A DNA stretch of 43,471 nt, from the NCBI GenBank assembly GCA_020721645.1, contig DYMH01000017.1:1-43471 (forward strand). Direction: 5' to 3'. Of this stretch, positions 15,024 through 22,985 are shown piece after piece; positions within the stretch are counted from its first letter, which is position 1; each line of letters starts with the position of its first letter. Source of the DNA: Draconibacterium orientale. Its GTDB lineage: Bacteria; Bacteroidota; Bacteroidia; Bacteroidales; JAADGE01. The notes under the pieces are model-generated. The model searched no databases. It saw only the letters and a program-made list of their open reading frames with translations, and was not told the origin of the DNA. The position numbers and the translations under genes are program-made.

Positions 15024-15055
15024 AAAAGCCGGCTGAATCAGTCGGCTTTTCTTTT
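15024..15055 (+). terminator. Intrinsic terminator after the toxin gene
   Basis: GCCGGCT / AGTCGGC form the GC-rich stem (one G-T pair), flanked by A-run and T-run, 22 bases after the toxin stop. Confidence 0.8.
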
Positions 15056-15161
15056 GTCTTTCCTTTTTACAAAGCTTACAAGTAATTTTTTGTTGCATAT
15101 TTGTTGCGGCGAAATCCTACTAACGCCGCAACAAATTGTAAATCAGCAACATATTTAATAA

Positions 15162-15239
15162 TGGTCGGGGTGAAAGGATTCGAACCTTCGGCCTCGTCGT
15201 CCCGAACGACGCGCGCTAACCGGGCTGCGCTACACCCCG
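15162..15239 (-). tRNA. tRNA-Pro (anticodon CGG)
   Basis: On the minus strand: acceptor stem CGGGGTG paired with CACCCCG, D-arm GCGC...GCGC, anticodon stem CGTCG/CGACG enclosing TTCGGGA (anticodon CGG, proline), T-arm GAAGG-TTCGAAT-CCTTT, discriminator A and a genome-encoded CCA at 15162-15164. All stems close. Spurious ORFs on both strands cross it. Confidence 0.95.
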
Positions 15240-15354
15240 AAAAATACCGATATTCGGGCATTGATTTCTTCAATCGGTGTGCAAAAGTATAATTTTTTCA
15301 GAAAATATACATTTTTTTTCACATTTTTTTTTTCCTTTGACAAAAAATTCAATC

Positions 15355-16125
15355 GTGAAAAAATTCATCAGTTTTCTGCTTCGCTCTGTTCCGCGACCAA
15401 TTCTTATAAATATCAGCATTATTTTACGACCTTTGGTAAAAATTTTTTACAAAGGCACAACCTACCAATGCCCTGTATGTGGCGAAAATTATCGTAAATT
15501 TTTGCCCTACGGAACGCCTGGCGGCGAAAATCGGCTGTGTCCCGGATGTTTAACTTTGGAACGTCATCGCTTGTTGTGGCTGTTTTTAAAATCGAAAACC
15601 AACTTTTTTTCCGAAAATCTAAAATTCCTTCATTTAGCTCCCGAACAGCCTTTTTTAAAGAGATTTCGTGCAATGAAAAACCTCGATTACACAACAGCCG
15701 ATTTATTGTCGCCGATTGCAGATGTTAAAACCGATATTCGTGATATGAACGTTTTCAAAGACAACACATTCGATGTTGTAATGTGCAACCACGTTTTGGA
15801 ACATATTGACAGAGAACAAGATGCAATGAAAGAAATTCTACGTGTGCTGAAACCCAATGGTTTTGCCATTCTGCAAGTGCCGATAGACTATTCGCTCGAA
15901 ACAACTTTCGAAGATTTATCGATTACCGAGCCCAAAGAACGTGAAAAATATTTTGGTCAGTACGACCATGTTCGTCAATACGGCAGGGATTATGCACAAC
16001 GTTTGGAATCGGCAGGATTTAATGTGCGTTCCGATGACTTTATATTGAGTTTTTCCGCTCAGGAAATTGAAAAATTCCGCCTCGATAAACAAGAAATTAT
16101 CTACTATTGCAGCAAATCTCAATAA
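15355..16125 (+). CDS. Class I SAM-dependent methyltransferase with N-terminal zinc finger
   Basis: About 256 residues. After a basic, hydrophobic N-terminus comes a four-cysteine zinc-binding module (YQCPVCGENY ... NRLCPGCLTLERHR), then a Rossmann methyltransferase fold: FLHLAPEQPFLKRFRA as the diverged motif I, TADLLSPIADVKTDIRD, the DVVMCNHVLEHIDREQDAMKEILRVLKPNGFAILQVP core and a C-terminal QYDHVRQYGRDYAQRLESAGF. Proteins of this type often sit in surface-glycan loci, but the substrate is not evident. The ORF-track ATG at 15277 lies close behind the divergent tRNA; the in-frame GTG at 15355 (KKFISFLLRSVP) is preferred, with moderate certainty. Confidence 0.85.
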   Translation: MKKFISFLLRSVPRPILINISIILRPLVKIFYKGTTYQCPVCGENYRKFLPYGTPGGENRLCPGCLTLERHRLLWLFLKSKTNFFSENLKFLHLAPEQPFLKRFRAMKNLDYTTADLLSPIADVKTDIRDMNVFKDNTFDVVMCNHVLEHIDREQDAMKEILRVLKPNGFAILQVPIDYSLETTFEDLSITEPKEREKYFGQYDHVRQYGRDYAQRLESAGFNVRSDDFILSFSAQEIEKFRLDKQEIIYYCSKSQ

Positions 16126-16137
16126 TTTTCAAAATTT

Positions 16138-16809
16138 TTATTCATCGCCGCTTTCAGAATCAATGCTGATAATCACTTGGTCCCGCCTCAAATTGCGAAT
16201 ACTGTCGGCTCGATGAAATTTTTCGAGATAAAACAAACCATTTTCAACATAATCGGGGTCGAAAGTCAGCGGATTGCCGTCGGCAGGATACATTCGCCCC
16301 GAATTATGTAAATGAAAGGCATCTTTATATTTGTGAGTCCGCAACAAATTTCCATACGACTTATTTATCCAATAAATCCCCCATTTCACACTATTTTTTT
16401 TCAATTCCCGAATATCTATCCCAATCCACACGCACTTGTAACCCATTAATTGAAAAGGTCCCCAAGATTTGGACATATCACGTAAAGTACTGTCGGATAC
16501 ATTTTTTAATATTTCGGGTGTGATATTTTCATAATTTTTCATTTTATTTTTCTTCACTTTCAACAATTTTCGATAAACCTTTTCTTCGAAACGAGGCTTT
16601 ATGTTTTTGTCGCCCGAACATTCAATAACAGCCAATGCTTTGAGATATTCGGAAGGCAAGTCGAAAAGTTCGGCATATTCTTCAATGATTTCGCCGTAGT
16701 TTTTTTCAATTTTTTTTTCTACACCTTTGCGAGAATCACCGTATTCGAGACACGAGCTTAAAAACAATATGTTTAAAATGATGAAAAAAACGCTCGACAC
16801 TTTCTGCAT
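16138..16809 (-). CDS. Lipoprotein with a lysozyme/transglycosylase-like domain
   Basis: 223 residues. The signal peptide ends in a lipobox (LFLSSC, Cys at about 20). The mature part reads like a lytic transglycosylase or N-acetylmuramidase: SEYLKALAVIECSGDKNIKPRFEEKVY would hold the catalytic Glu, followed by SWGPFQLMGYKCVWIG and KDAFHLHNSGRMYP. Such enzymes cut the glycan strand of peptidoglycan. Similarity is at motif level only, so activity is inferred. It lies between the convergent methyltransferase gene and gmk, on the gmk strand. Confidence 0.65.
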   Translation of the reverse strand: MQKVSSVFFIILNILFLSSCLEYGDSRKGVEKKIEKNYGEIIEEYAELFDLPSEYLKALAVIECSGDKNIKPRFEEKVYRKLLKVKKNKMKNYENITPEILKNVSDSTLRDMSKSWGPFQLMGYKCVWIGIDIRELKKNSVKWGIYWINKSYGNLLRTHKYKDAFHLHNSGRMYPADGNPLTFDPDYVENGLFYLEKFHRADSIRNLRRDQVIISIDSESGDE

Positions 16810-16869
16810 AATAAAAAATTAAATTGAGAAATATTGCCACAATACTGTGGTTAATAATGAATTGAGTAT

Positions 16870-17445
16870 CTATTCTTTTAAAAAACAGTCGAGAATATTT
16901 TGAATTTCCCGAACGGCGGTTTGCAAATCATCGTTTATAATAATTTTATCGAATTTATCGGCAAAAGTAATTTCAAACTCTGCTTTTGCCAATCGTTTTT
17001 TAATACTGTCTTCGTTGTCCGACTTTCGATTTCGCAAACGATTTTCCAATTCTTCAATCGAAGGCGGCATTATAAAAAGACTCAAAGCATTGTCGCCAAA
17101 TTGGTTTTTAATATTCAAACCACCGGCAACATCAACATCAAAAACCACATTTTTTCCGGAGTTTCTGATATGTTCCACTTCGCTTTTCAATGTGCCGTAA
17201 TAGCTGTCGGCATAAACTTCTTCCCACTCCACAAAAGCATTTTCGGCTATTTTTACTTTAAATTCAGCGACAGAAAGAAAATAATAATCGCGACCGTGAA
17301 TTTCGTTGGCTCTTTTTTCCCTGCTGCAAGCCGAAACCGAAAATTCGAGCCTGAATTTTTCATTTTTTAATATCTCCTTCACAAGAGTTGTTTTTCCGGC
17401 TCCCGAAGGAGCCGAAAAAATAACTAATTTTCCAATTGCCCTCAT
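16870..17445 (-). CDS. gmk: Guanylate kinase
   Basis: A 191-residue enzyme that phosphorylates GMP to GDP. The P-loop SAPSGAGKT (11-19), the GMP-binding block SVSACSREKRANEIHGRDYYFLS, the FVEWEEVYADSYYGTLKSEVE segment and VVFDVDVAGGLNIK are all typical; lid residues RLRNRKSDNEDSIKKRL follow. Length is normal. A -7 box (TAAATTTG) lies at 17460-17467. Confidence 0.97.
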   Translation of the reverse strand: MRAIGKLVIFSAPSGAGKTTLVKEILKNEKFRLEFSVSACSREKRANEIHGRDYYFLSVAEFKVKIAENAFVEWEEVYADSYYGTLKSEVEHIRNSGKNVVFDVDVAGGLNIKNQFGDNALSLFIMPPSIEELENRLRNRKSDNEDSIKKRLAKAEFEITFADKFDKIIINDDLQTAVREIQNILDCFLKE

Positions 17446-17459
17446 TAATTTTTTTTATG

Positions 17460-17467
17460 CAAATTTA
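17460..17467 (-). promoter_or_regulatory. -7 box of the gmk promoter
   Basis: TAAATTTG on the minus strand, 15 bases upstream of the gmk ATG, matches TAnnTTTG. Confidence 0.55.
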
Positions 17468-17638
17468 GATTTATAGCTCAAATTTTTAAATTTTTAATGA
17501 AATATATTTTATTTCATCGAAAAAAATCATAATTTAGTTCAATGTTTGGAGAATGGTTTAACAGTACTTAGGATTTATAACGAAATAACATGGTTATTTT
17601 TTAAAAACCGGTTCGTTTTGTTTTTAATTGTATTTTTC
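17468..17638. other. Non-coding part of the gmk / TPM-gene spacer
   Basis: AT-rich and without a gene. It contains a second copy of the 17-base sequence TTTTTTAAAAACCGGTT (17597-17613) also found at 12815-12831. It leads into the hairpin repeat at 17639. Confidence 0.4.
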
Positions 17639-17690
17639 GAGGCAAAGCCTCTTTTAATATATTCGACTAAGGCAGAGCCTTAGCCGAACA
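17639..17690. repeat. Partial relative of the 115-bp hairpin element
   Basis: Two hairpins of the same GGC-loop-GCC type: GAGGC-AAA-GCCTC (17639-17651) and the 12-bp TTCGACTAAGGC-AGA-GCCTTAGCCGAA (17662-17688), ending in the CCGAACA seen at the ends of the 115-bp elements. Stem letters differ from those copies but remain paired. Confidence 0.7.
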
Positions 17691-17792
17691 ATTCAGCGAA
17701 ATCATTACCAAATGAATAGCTTATTTCGTTGCAATCACTTAATGTTAAAAAACAATTACTTTTTGTAAATTAATATTTTCAATCCTTTCTTT

Positions 17793-18416
17793 ATGTTAAA
17801 TACAAACGACACAGTTAAAGAAAATCTCGTTCAGGCGGTTAAGGAAATCGAAACCAAATCATCGGCGGAAATTGTAGCTCTGATAAAAACACGTTCGGGC
17901 ACTTATAACGATATTGCTTTGTGGACAGGATTTGCAACACTTTTTATTGTTTTCACTTTTCTGATGTTTTCGCCGTTCGATTTCAATGTTTATCTGATTT
18001 ATATTCTCAGTATTTTGGCTTTTTTTGTCGGATATGCCAAAGTAAGGATTTTCGATTTCCTGTGTTTTTTCTTTACACCAAAGAAGCGGCTGGCACACAA
18101 TGCCGAAGTTTATGCCCGCGCCGTATTTCAGAAAGGCGGAATTCGGCACACGACTGCAAAAACAGGAGTCTTGTTTTATATGTCGAAGTTTGAAAAACAA
18201 GTTATGATTTTGGCAGACAGAGGCGTGCAAAACACAATTCCCGCCGAAGAATGGGAAAAAATCAACACAAGTTTTAAAAATATTTTTGTTACAAAAAATC
18301 CGGAAGAAAAATTTATCGAAGAACTCAAAAATTGTGCCTCTGTTTTTGCCCAATATCTTCCTATTCAGCCCGATGACGTGAACGAATTGCCCGATAATCT
18401 TGATATTAATATTTAG
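17793..18416 (+). CDS. TPM-domain membrane protein
   Basis: 207 residues. An N-terminal segment VKEIETKSSAEIVALIKTRSGTYND is typical of the TPM domain (YgcG/TPM family), two membrane helices follow (about 45-63 and 68-86), then the rest of the TPM-like fold (HNAEVYARAVFQKGGIRHTTAKTGVLFYMSKFEKQVMILADRGV). TPM domains are linked to membrane repair or phosphatase-like activity in some organisms, but the bacterial role is unclear. The next plus-strand gene encodes a Tim44-like membrane protein, a recurrent partner. The stop codon is immediately followed by heptamer-like AAAGT repeats. Confidence 0.8.
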   Translation: MLNTNDTVKENLVQAVKEIETKSSAEIVALIKTRSGTYNDIALWTGFATLFIVFTFLMFSPFDFNVYLIYILSILAFFVGYAKVRIFDFLCFFFTPKKRLAHNAEVYARAVFQKGGIRHTTAKTGVLFYMSKFEKQVMILADRGVQNTIPAEEWEKINTSFKNIFVTKNPEEKFIEELKNCASVFAQYLPIQPDDVNELPDNLDINI

Positions 18417-18619
18417 TAAAAAGTGAAAAGTAGAAAGTAGAAAGTTTATCATCATATTTTTTTTTACTTTTTAACTTTCTCTATTAAAAACGGTTTAAAT
18501 TTTTATATTTCCTTAATTATATTAAATATTTGATATACAAGTTATTAACCAATTTTAGTTTTTCCAAATTAACACATTATCAGTTTACTTTCTACATTTT
18601 ACTTTCTACTTTCAACTTT
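18417..18619. repeat. Spacer with AAAGT-type simple repeats at both ends
   Basis: GTGAAAAGTAGAAAGTAGAA-type units begin right after the upstream stop, and their reverse complement (ACTTTCTAC, ACTTTCTACTTTCAACTTT) ends at the ATG of the next gene. The arms are mutually complementary over a roughly 130-base loop. The ORF-track start at 18530 reads through this repeat and is not used. Confidence 0.6.
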
Positions 18620-20122
18620 ATGAAACCTTCAAGTTCAAAAAAATACATATACTTTTCGGCTCTTTTGGGGCTGATATTGCTTTTGTTGTTTGTCGTTGCA
18701 CCCGAATATTCGTGGGCACGCCCGGGAGGCGGACATTCATATTCGGGCGGAGGAAGTTCCGGCGGCGGCGGCGACGATGGCATCGGGATTCTGATTTGGC
18801 TTTTACTCGATTTACTGCCGCCCGAAATCTCTATTCCTTTGGTCATCATAATTGTTGTTGTGCGAATGTATATGCAACGAAAAAAAGCAAAAGATGCAAA
18901 AAGTATTTCGTCAGTTCCTTCTGTTCGCCAAAAAGCATCGACTATTTCCTCTGTCGATTCTCAAATTGAAGATTTCAAGAGAATTGACCCGAATTTTTCA
19001 AAAGTTTTATATCTCGATTTTGCAGCCGCAATGTTCAACAAATATTACGGAACTTGGGGCAAAAAAGAATTTGCGAATCTTAAACCTTTTTTGAGTGATG
19101 AAGAAATACAAGCCTCTGCGGTGCAGCGCGGCGAGCAAAATATCCACGAAATAGTTATCGGAAGTATTCATATTGCTGATATTCGGCGATTTCCGGATTC
19201 GGTAGGAATTACGGTCGATATTGATGCTAATTTTACGGTTACAACAAAAGGTAAAAGTACACGATTTGCTGTTATCGAACGCTGGAATTTTGCCCGAAAC
19301 GCAGGAATATTATCAGCATCGCCCGAAAAAATGCGCGATGTTTCGTGCCCGCATTGCGGTGCAACTTCCGATTTTTCGGATTCGGGGCAATGTGCATCGT
19401 GCGGAACTTTGATAAAAACCGGCGAAATGCAATGGTATTTGAAAAGCCATACGGTGATGAGCCAAGAAGCCTTCAACACCAACGGTGTGCTGCATTACAG
19501 CCCCGAAATGGGAACGGATTTGCCAACAATATATCAGCAGGATTTCCATGTTTCGGCAAACACTTTTGCCGTAAATCACGGTTTGAATTTCGAAGAATGG
19601 CGAGAGCGATTCGTTCGCGAAACCGTAGAATTGTATTTCCGAACCATATATCAATATTGGTCGGAAAACAAACTCGAAAAAGCACGGCATTTGTTTACTG
19701 ACAGAGCTTACGAATCCATGAAATTTTGGATCGATAATTACAGACGACTCAACGTGAGAAATAAATTGGATAATTTGAATATTCAAGGCGTTGAATTAGT
19801 GAAAATTGAAATCGACAAATATTACGAAGCTGCGACATTCCGAATTTATGCTTCGGTACTGGATTACGTAACCGACAGCAACGGAAAAACAATTGCCGGG
19901 TCCTCGTCCAGGGCACGCAATTACAGCGAATATTGGACTTTGGTACGCCGAACGGGTCTCGAAAAAGACAGTTTTAATATAGCTGCATGCCCCAAATGCG
20001 GAGCTCCGGCAGATAAAATGGGGCAAGGCGGCGTATGCGAATATTGCGGCTCGAAAATAAGCACCGGCGAATTTTCGTGGGTTTTGGCAAATATCACACA
20101 AGATGAAGTTTATGCGGGGTGA
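18620..20122 (+). CDS. Tim44-like-domain membrane protein with two zinc ribbons
   Basis: About 500 residues from the ATG at 18620. A hydrophobic export/anchor helix (YFSALLGLILLLLFVVAP) is followed by a Gly/Ser-rich linker (GGGHSYSGGGSSGGGG) and a second membrane helix (SIPLVIIIVVVRMYM). The cytoplasmic part has two Tim44-like segments (FAAAMFNKYYGTWGKKEFANLKPFLSDE; VRETVELYFRTIYQYWSENKLEKARHLFTDRAYE), each followed by a zinc ribbon: CPHCGATSDFSDSGQCASCG and CPKCGAPADKMGQGGVCEYCG. The upstream TPM gene is on the same strand. Function is unknown; a membrane-associated protein-binding role is an inference. Confidence 0.82.
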   Translation: MKPSSSKKYIYFSALLGLILLLLFVVAPEYSWARPGGGHSYSGGGSSGGGGDDGIGILIWLLLDLLPPEISIPLVIIIVVVRMYMQRKKAKDAKSISSVPSVRQKASTISSVDSQIEDFKRIDPNFSKVLYLDFAAAMFNKYYGTWGKKEFANLKPFLSDEEIQASAVQRGEQNIHEIVIGSIHIADIRRFPDSVGITVDIDANFTVTTKGKSTRFAVIERWNFARNAGILSASPEKMRDVSCPHCGATSDFSDSGQCASCGTLIKTGEMQWYLKSHTVMSQEAFNTNGVLHYSPEMGTDLPTIYQQDFHVSANTFAVNHGLNFEEWRERFVRETVELYFRTIYQYWSENKLEKARHLFTDRAYESMKFWIDNYRRLNVRNKLDNLNIQGVELVKIEIDKYYEAATFRIYASVLDYVTDSNGKTIAGSSSRARNYSEYWTLVRRTGLEKDSFNIAACPKCGAPADKMGQGGVCEYCGSKISTGEFSWVLANITQDEVYAG

Positions 20123-20125
20123 GGG

Positions 20126-20260
20126 AGTGAAAAACTAAAAGTGAAAAACTAAAAGTGAAAAACTAAAAGTGAAAAACTAAAAGTGAAAAACTAAAAACTA
20201 AAATCTAAGAACTAAAAACTAAGAACTAACAACTAACAACTAAAAACTGAAAACTAAAAG
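20126..20260. repeat. Heptamer array upstream of the four-helix-bundle gene
   Basis: About 135 bases of GTGAAAA and ACTAAAA heptamers, first in a strict 14-base alternation, then degenerating to AACTAAGA and AACTAACA variants. It starts three bases after the Tim44-like stop codon and ends just before the ATG at 20267. Confidence 0.88.
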
Positions 20261-20266
20261 TTAAAA

Positions 20267-20629
20267 ATGAAAGATTCAATATTGAAGACTAAGAGTTATA
20301 ATTTTGCTTTGAGAATCGTAAAATTAGCTCAATATTTACAAAGTGATAAAAAAGAATTTATTTTAAGTAAACAAGTGTTAAAAAGCGGCACATCTGTCGG
20401 TGCACTTATCCGAGAGGCTGAGTTCGGGCAAAGTAAAGCCGATTTTATTTCCAAAATGAGTATCAGTTTAAAAGAAGCTAACGAAACAATGTATTGGTTA
20501 TCAATATTAAAAGATAGTAATTACATTGAGCAAAAAATATTTGACAGTATGAATGCTGATTGCAGCGAACTTATTGCTATCTTGGTATCAACAGTAAAAA
20601 CATCAAAAAAGAATAATGAAAAAATTTAA
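20267..20629 (+). CDS. Four-helix-bundle (S23/IVP-type) protein
   Basis: A 120-residue protein with the pattern of the 23S rRNA intervening-sequence protein family: LKTKSYNFALRIVKLAQYLQ, ILSKQVLKSGTSVGALIREAEFGQSKADFISKMSISLKEANETMYWL, and a last helix ending in the Lys-rich tail. Members are short all-helical proteins, often encoded beside repeats or inside rRNA insertions; their function is unresolved. Here the gene sits between two heptamer arrays of opposite orientation, which may reflect transfer of the gene with its flanks. Confidence 0.88.
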   Translation: MKDSILKTKSYNFALRIVKLAQYLQSDKKEFILSKQVLKSGTSVGALIREAEFGQSKADFISKMSISLKEANETMYWLSILKDSNYIEQKIFDSMNADCSELIAILVSTVKTSKKNNEKI

Positions 20630-20654
20630 AATTTAAAAATTGGGTAAACATAAT

Positions 20655-20795
20655 TTTTCACTTTTCACTTTTCACTTTTCACTTTTCTCTTTTCTCTTTT
20701 CACTTTTCACTTTTCACTTTTCACTTTTCACTTTTCTCTTTTCTCTTTTCTCTTTTCTCTTTTCTCTTTTCTCTTTTCACTTTTAGTTTTTCACT
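20655..20795. repeat. Heptamer array downstream of the four-helix-bundle gene
   Basis: Roughly 20 tandem 7-mers, CACTTTT and CTCTTTT in blocks, the reverse complement of the GTGAAAA units upstream of the same gene. It ends about 18 bases before the ATG of the YqeY gene. Confidence 0.9.
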
Positions 20796-20812
20796 ATTAA
20801 CTTTATACTATT

Positions 20813-21265
20813 ATGACTTTATTTGAACAAATTAACGAAGACATTAAATCGGCAATGAAAGCCAAAGAAAAAGAACGTTTGGAAGCATTGCGAGCAGTAA
20901 AATCTCAGTTACTTTTGCTAAAAACAGCCGAAGGTGCATCGGAAACGATTTCCGAAGAAGATGAAATTAAAGTAATTCAGAAAATGATAAAGCAACGCAA
21001 AGAATCCGGAGCAATATATCAACAACAAAATCGCCCGGATTTAGGTGATAAAGAATTGCTTGAAGCCACGTTTTTGGAAGTTTATCTTCCCAAACAATTC
21101 TCGGATACGGAATTAACTGTCGCCATAGAAGCCATTATTACAAAAGTAGGTGCTTTATCGCTCAAAGACCTTGGAAAAGTTATGGGAATTGCATCAAAAG
21201 AACTCGCCGGAAAATCAGAAGGCAAGGCTATTGCCGAAAAAGTGAAATTGCTTTTGAACAAATAG
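20813..21265 (+). CDS. GatB/YqeY domain-containing protein
   Basis: A 150-residue YqeY-type protein: MTLFEQINEDIKSAMKAKEKERLEALRAVKSQLLLLK, then KVIQKMIKQRKESGAIYQQQNRPDL, and the C-terminal helical GatB/YqeY domain with LGKVMGIASKELAGKSEGKAIAEKVKLLLNK. The C-terminal domain is shared with the tRNA-dependent amidotransferase subunit GatB, where it contacts tRNA; free-standing YqeY has no settled function. Length is normal. The 5' leader begins inside or just after the heptamer array. Confidence 0.93.
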   Translation: MTLFEQINEDIKSAMKAKEKERLEALRAVKSQLLLLKTAEGASETISEEDEIKVIQKMIKQRKESGAIYQQQNRPDLGDKELLEATFLEVYLPKQFSDTELTVAIEAIITKVGALSLKDLGKVMGIASKELAGKSEGKAIAEKVKLLLNK

Positions 21266-21453
21266 ACATAAGATATTTTTGCTTTAATTATCAGTAAAAA
21301 TCAAAAAAAATCAACTTATTTTCACTCAAAAAATTGATTTTATAAATATATTTCGTATTTTGGAGTCAAATTAAAATCAGAACAAATCTTGTGTCTTACA
21401 TCTTGTTTCTTATATCTAATGAAAATAATTAATTAATTTAAAACAAAAAAATT

Positions 21454-21867
21454 ATGGATTTAACGCACGTTCATGTGATGGTAGAAAACGTTATTCGCCG
21501 TTTCGGTATCGACCCGACAAGTTGCAGAGGCGAAAAACCCGGACAATGGAATTTGACAAAAGGCTCAGCCCAAATTTGGATTGATGTGATGGAAATTAAC
21601 GAAAGCGGCTATTTTCAATGTATGGCTCCAATTTCGGCAGTTCCCGCAAGTCGAACACAAGAATTTTATCAAGAAATTCTCGAAACCAACCACAAACTTT
21701 ACGGTGTGGGCATGACAAAATTTAAAGAATGGATTTACATTAAAACCATTCGCGAAACCGATGGTTTGGACGAAAACGAAGTAGCTGCACAAATGAACCG
21801 TATCGGAGTTTACGCCGATGATTATGACGATTATTTTAAAAATAAATATTTCGGAGGGGTTGCATAA
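21454..21867 (+). CDS. YbjN-domain / T3SS-chaperone-fold protein
   Basis: A 137-residue acidic cytoplasmic protein without signal or membrane segments. The layout (a helix at the N-terminus, GQWNLTKGSAQIWIDVMEINESGYFQCMAPI strands, FYQEILETNHKLYGVGMTKFKEWIYIKTIRETDGLDENEVAAQMNRI) matches YbjN-type proteins with a type III secretion chaperone-like fold. Related proteins are thought to act as regulators or chaperones, but no partner is evident here. It stands alone and ends at a bidirectional terminator. Confidence 0.7.
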   Translation: MDLTHVHVMVENVIRRFGIDPTSCRGEKPGQWNLTKGSAQIWIDVMEINESGYFQCMAPISAVPASRTQEFYQEILETNHKLYGVGMTKFKEWIYIKTIRETDGLDENEVAAQMNRIGVYADDYDDYFKNKYFGGVA

Positions 21868-21891
21868 ACTGTGCATCTTCAAATAAACATT

Positions 21892-21918
21892 AAAAAGCCT
21901 TTTTTAAAGGCTTTTTTT
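21892..21918. terminator. Bidirectional terminator
   Basis: AAAAAGCCTTT / AAAGGCTTTTT with a TTT loop lies between the convergent genes ending at 21867 and 21935. Confidence 0.85.
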
Positions 21919-21934
21919 GTTTTACAAAAAAAAA

Positions 21935-22444
21935 TTACTTTTTTAACTTTTCAAGTAAACTTTGGCATTCATTTAACACAATTTTCTCCGAAATTTCGTA
22001 TAAAGCAGTATTTTTATTTTGCTTTGTCTTCGTATTATCGAGCCAACGAATCATTTTATTATTGTTAAAATAATAACGATTTTCGTTTTTCGATAAAACT
22101 TTAAAATCTTCCTCAAAAATTGGTTTATCATATTGTTCCTCAACCCAATAAGCAAAATACAGAATTTCTTTGCATAAATAATATTGCTCCGATTTATGCC
22201 CCATTTCACCGTAATAATCTGCTTGAATGAGCACAGTTTGTCCACTGTCCTGAAAAGCTTTTAGTTTTCCGCCTTCGGTAGATTCGTCATATAAATCGAC
22301 TTCAACAACCTTGTATTGTGAGCTGTTTTCGTTGGTTTGTGCAAATTGCTTGCGAATTTGGTTTACGAGCTCTTCTTCGGTTTGTGAATACAAAAAAGAC
22401 GATGCAAAGCAAAACAGTGTCGAGAAAATGAGTATTTTTTTCAT
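21935..22444 (-). CDS. Secreted protein, function unknown
   Basis: About 169 residues from the ATG at 22444; the ORF-track start at 22477 adds residues before an evident signal peptide (MKKILIFSTLFCFASSFLYSQ). The mature part (EEELVNQIRKQFAQ, VVEVDLYDESTEGGKLKAFQDSGQTVLIQADYYGEMGHKSEQYYL, YFNNNKMIRWLDN) looks like the small periplasmic proteins of Bacteroidota that resemble YARHG or DUF-type lipocalin folds, but I cannot place it in a family. It converges on the YbjN-like gene. Confidence 0.75.
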   Translation of the reverse strand: MKKILIFSTLFCFASSFLYSQTEEELVNQIRKQFAQTNENSSQYKVVEVDLYDESTEGGKLKAFQDSGQTVLIQADYYGEMGHKSEQYYLCKEILYFAYWVEEQYDKPIFEEDFKVLSKNENRYYFNNNKMIRWLDNTKTKQNKNTALYEISEKIVLNECQSLLEKLKK

Positions 22445-22547
22445 AAAATGTCTGAATTTAGATTGAAATAATATCAAAAGGTAAGAAATATTTCGGAATT
22501 TTCAATGAATTTTGATTAAAATGTTCAAAGATAACAAAAGAAATATC

Positions 22548-22555
22548 TACTTTTG
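22548..22555 (+). promoter_or_regulatory. -7 box of the thioesterase promoter
   Basis: TACTTTTG matches TAnnTTTG and lies 25 bases before the ATG at 22581. Confidence 0.55.
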
Positions 22556-22580
22556 AAATTTACTAATAACAACAAATTCA

Positions 22581-22985
22581 ATGCTGATTTCAGAAACACA
22601 AATTCGCGTTCGTTACGGTGAAACCGATAAAATGGGCTATGTTTATTATGGAAATTATCCGCTGTTTTACGAAGTAGGTCGCACGGAAATGATTCGTAAA
22701 ATGGGCTGGTCGTACCGAAAAATGGAAGAAGAAGGCATTATGTTACCGGTGTTGTCGCTCAATTCAAAATACATAAAACCGGCATTCTACGATGATGTTT
22801 TGACGGTAAAAACCACCATGCGAAAAATTCCGGGTGTTCGCATACATTTTGAGTACGAAGTGTTCAACGAAAAAAATGAAACGATAAATGTTGGCGACAC
22901 TACTTTGGTTTTCGTGAATGCCCGAACCATGAAACCCATGGAAGCTCCGCCCGATTTTTTGGAGGATTTGAAAAAATATTTTTAG
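22581..22985 (+). CDS. YbgC/FadM-type acyl-CoA thioesterase with a stop codon supplied by a MITE
   Basis: A 134-residue hotdog-fold thioesterase. The motif RVRYGETDKMGYVYYGNYPLFYEVGRTEMIR contains the catalytic Asp-x-MGxVY(Y)xNY pattern of the 4-hydroxybenzoyl-CoA thioesterase/YbgC group, which hydrolyses acyl-CoA or acyl-ACP. The final TAG (22983-22985) is the first three bases of an inserted MITE. Removing the element and one 8-bp target copy restores the frame as ...KKYFNEE then TGA, so insertion swapped the last three residues for an immediate stop. The protein is otherwise complete and probably active. Confidence 0.93.
   Translation: MLISETQIRVRYGETDKMGYVYYGNYPLFYEVGRTEMIRKMGWSYRKMEEEGIMLPVLSLNSKYIKPAFYDDVLTVKTTMRKIPGVRIHFEYEVFNEKNETINVGDTTLVFVNARTMKPMEAPPDFLEDLKKYF

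Noticed and set aside
15076-15292. ORFs on both strands across the tRNA region (15076-15273 minus, 15101-15292 plus)
   Set aside because: They are translations of tRNA-Pro and its flanks; the peptide VKGFEPSASSSRTTRANRAALHPEK is a familiar tRNA artefact.
16870-17370. 156-residue plus-strand ORF (16900-17370) opposite gmk
   Set aside because: Antisense to gmk, which has an intact P-loop and full length.
20655-20795. CRISPR-like regular array
   Set aside because: The units are 7 bases and tandem without spacers, so it is a microsatellite-like array.
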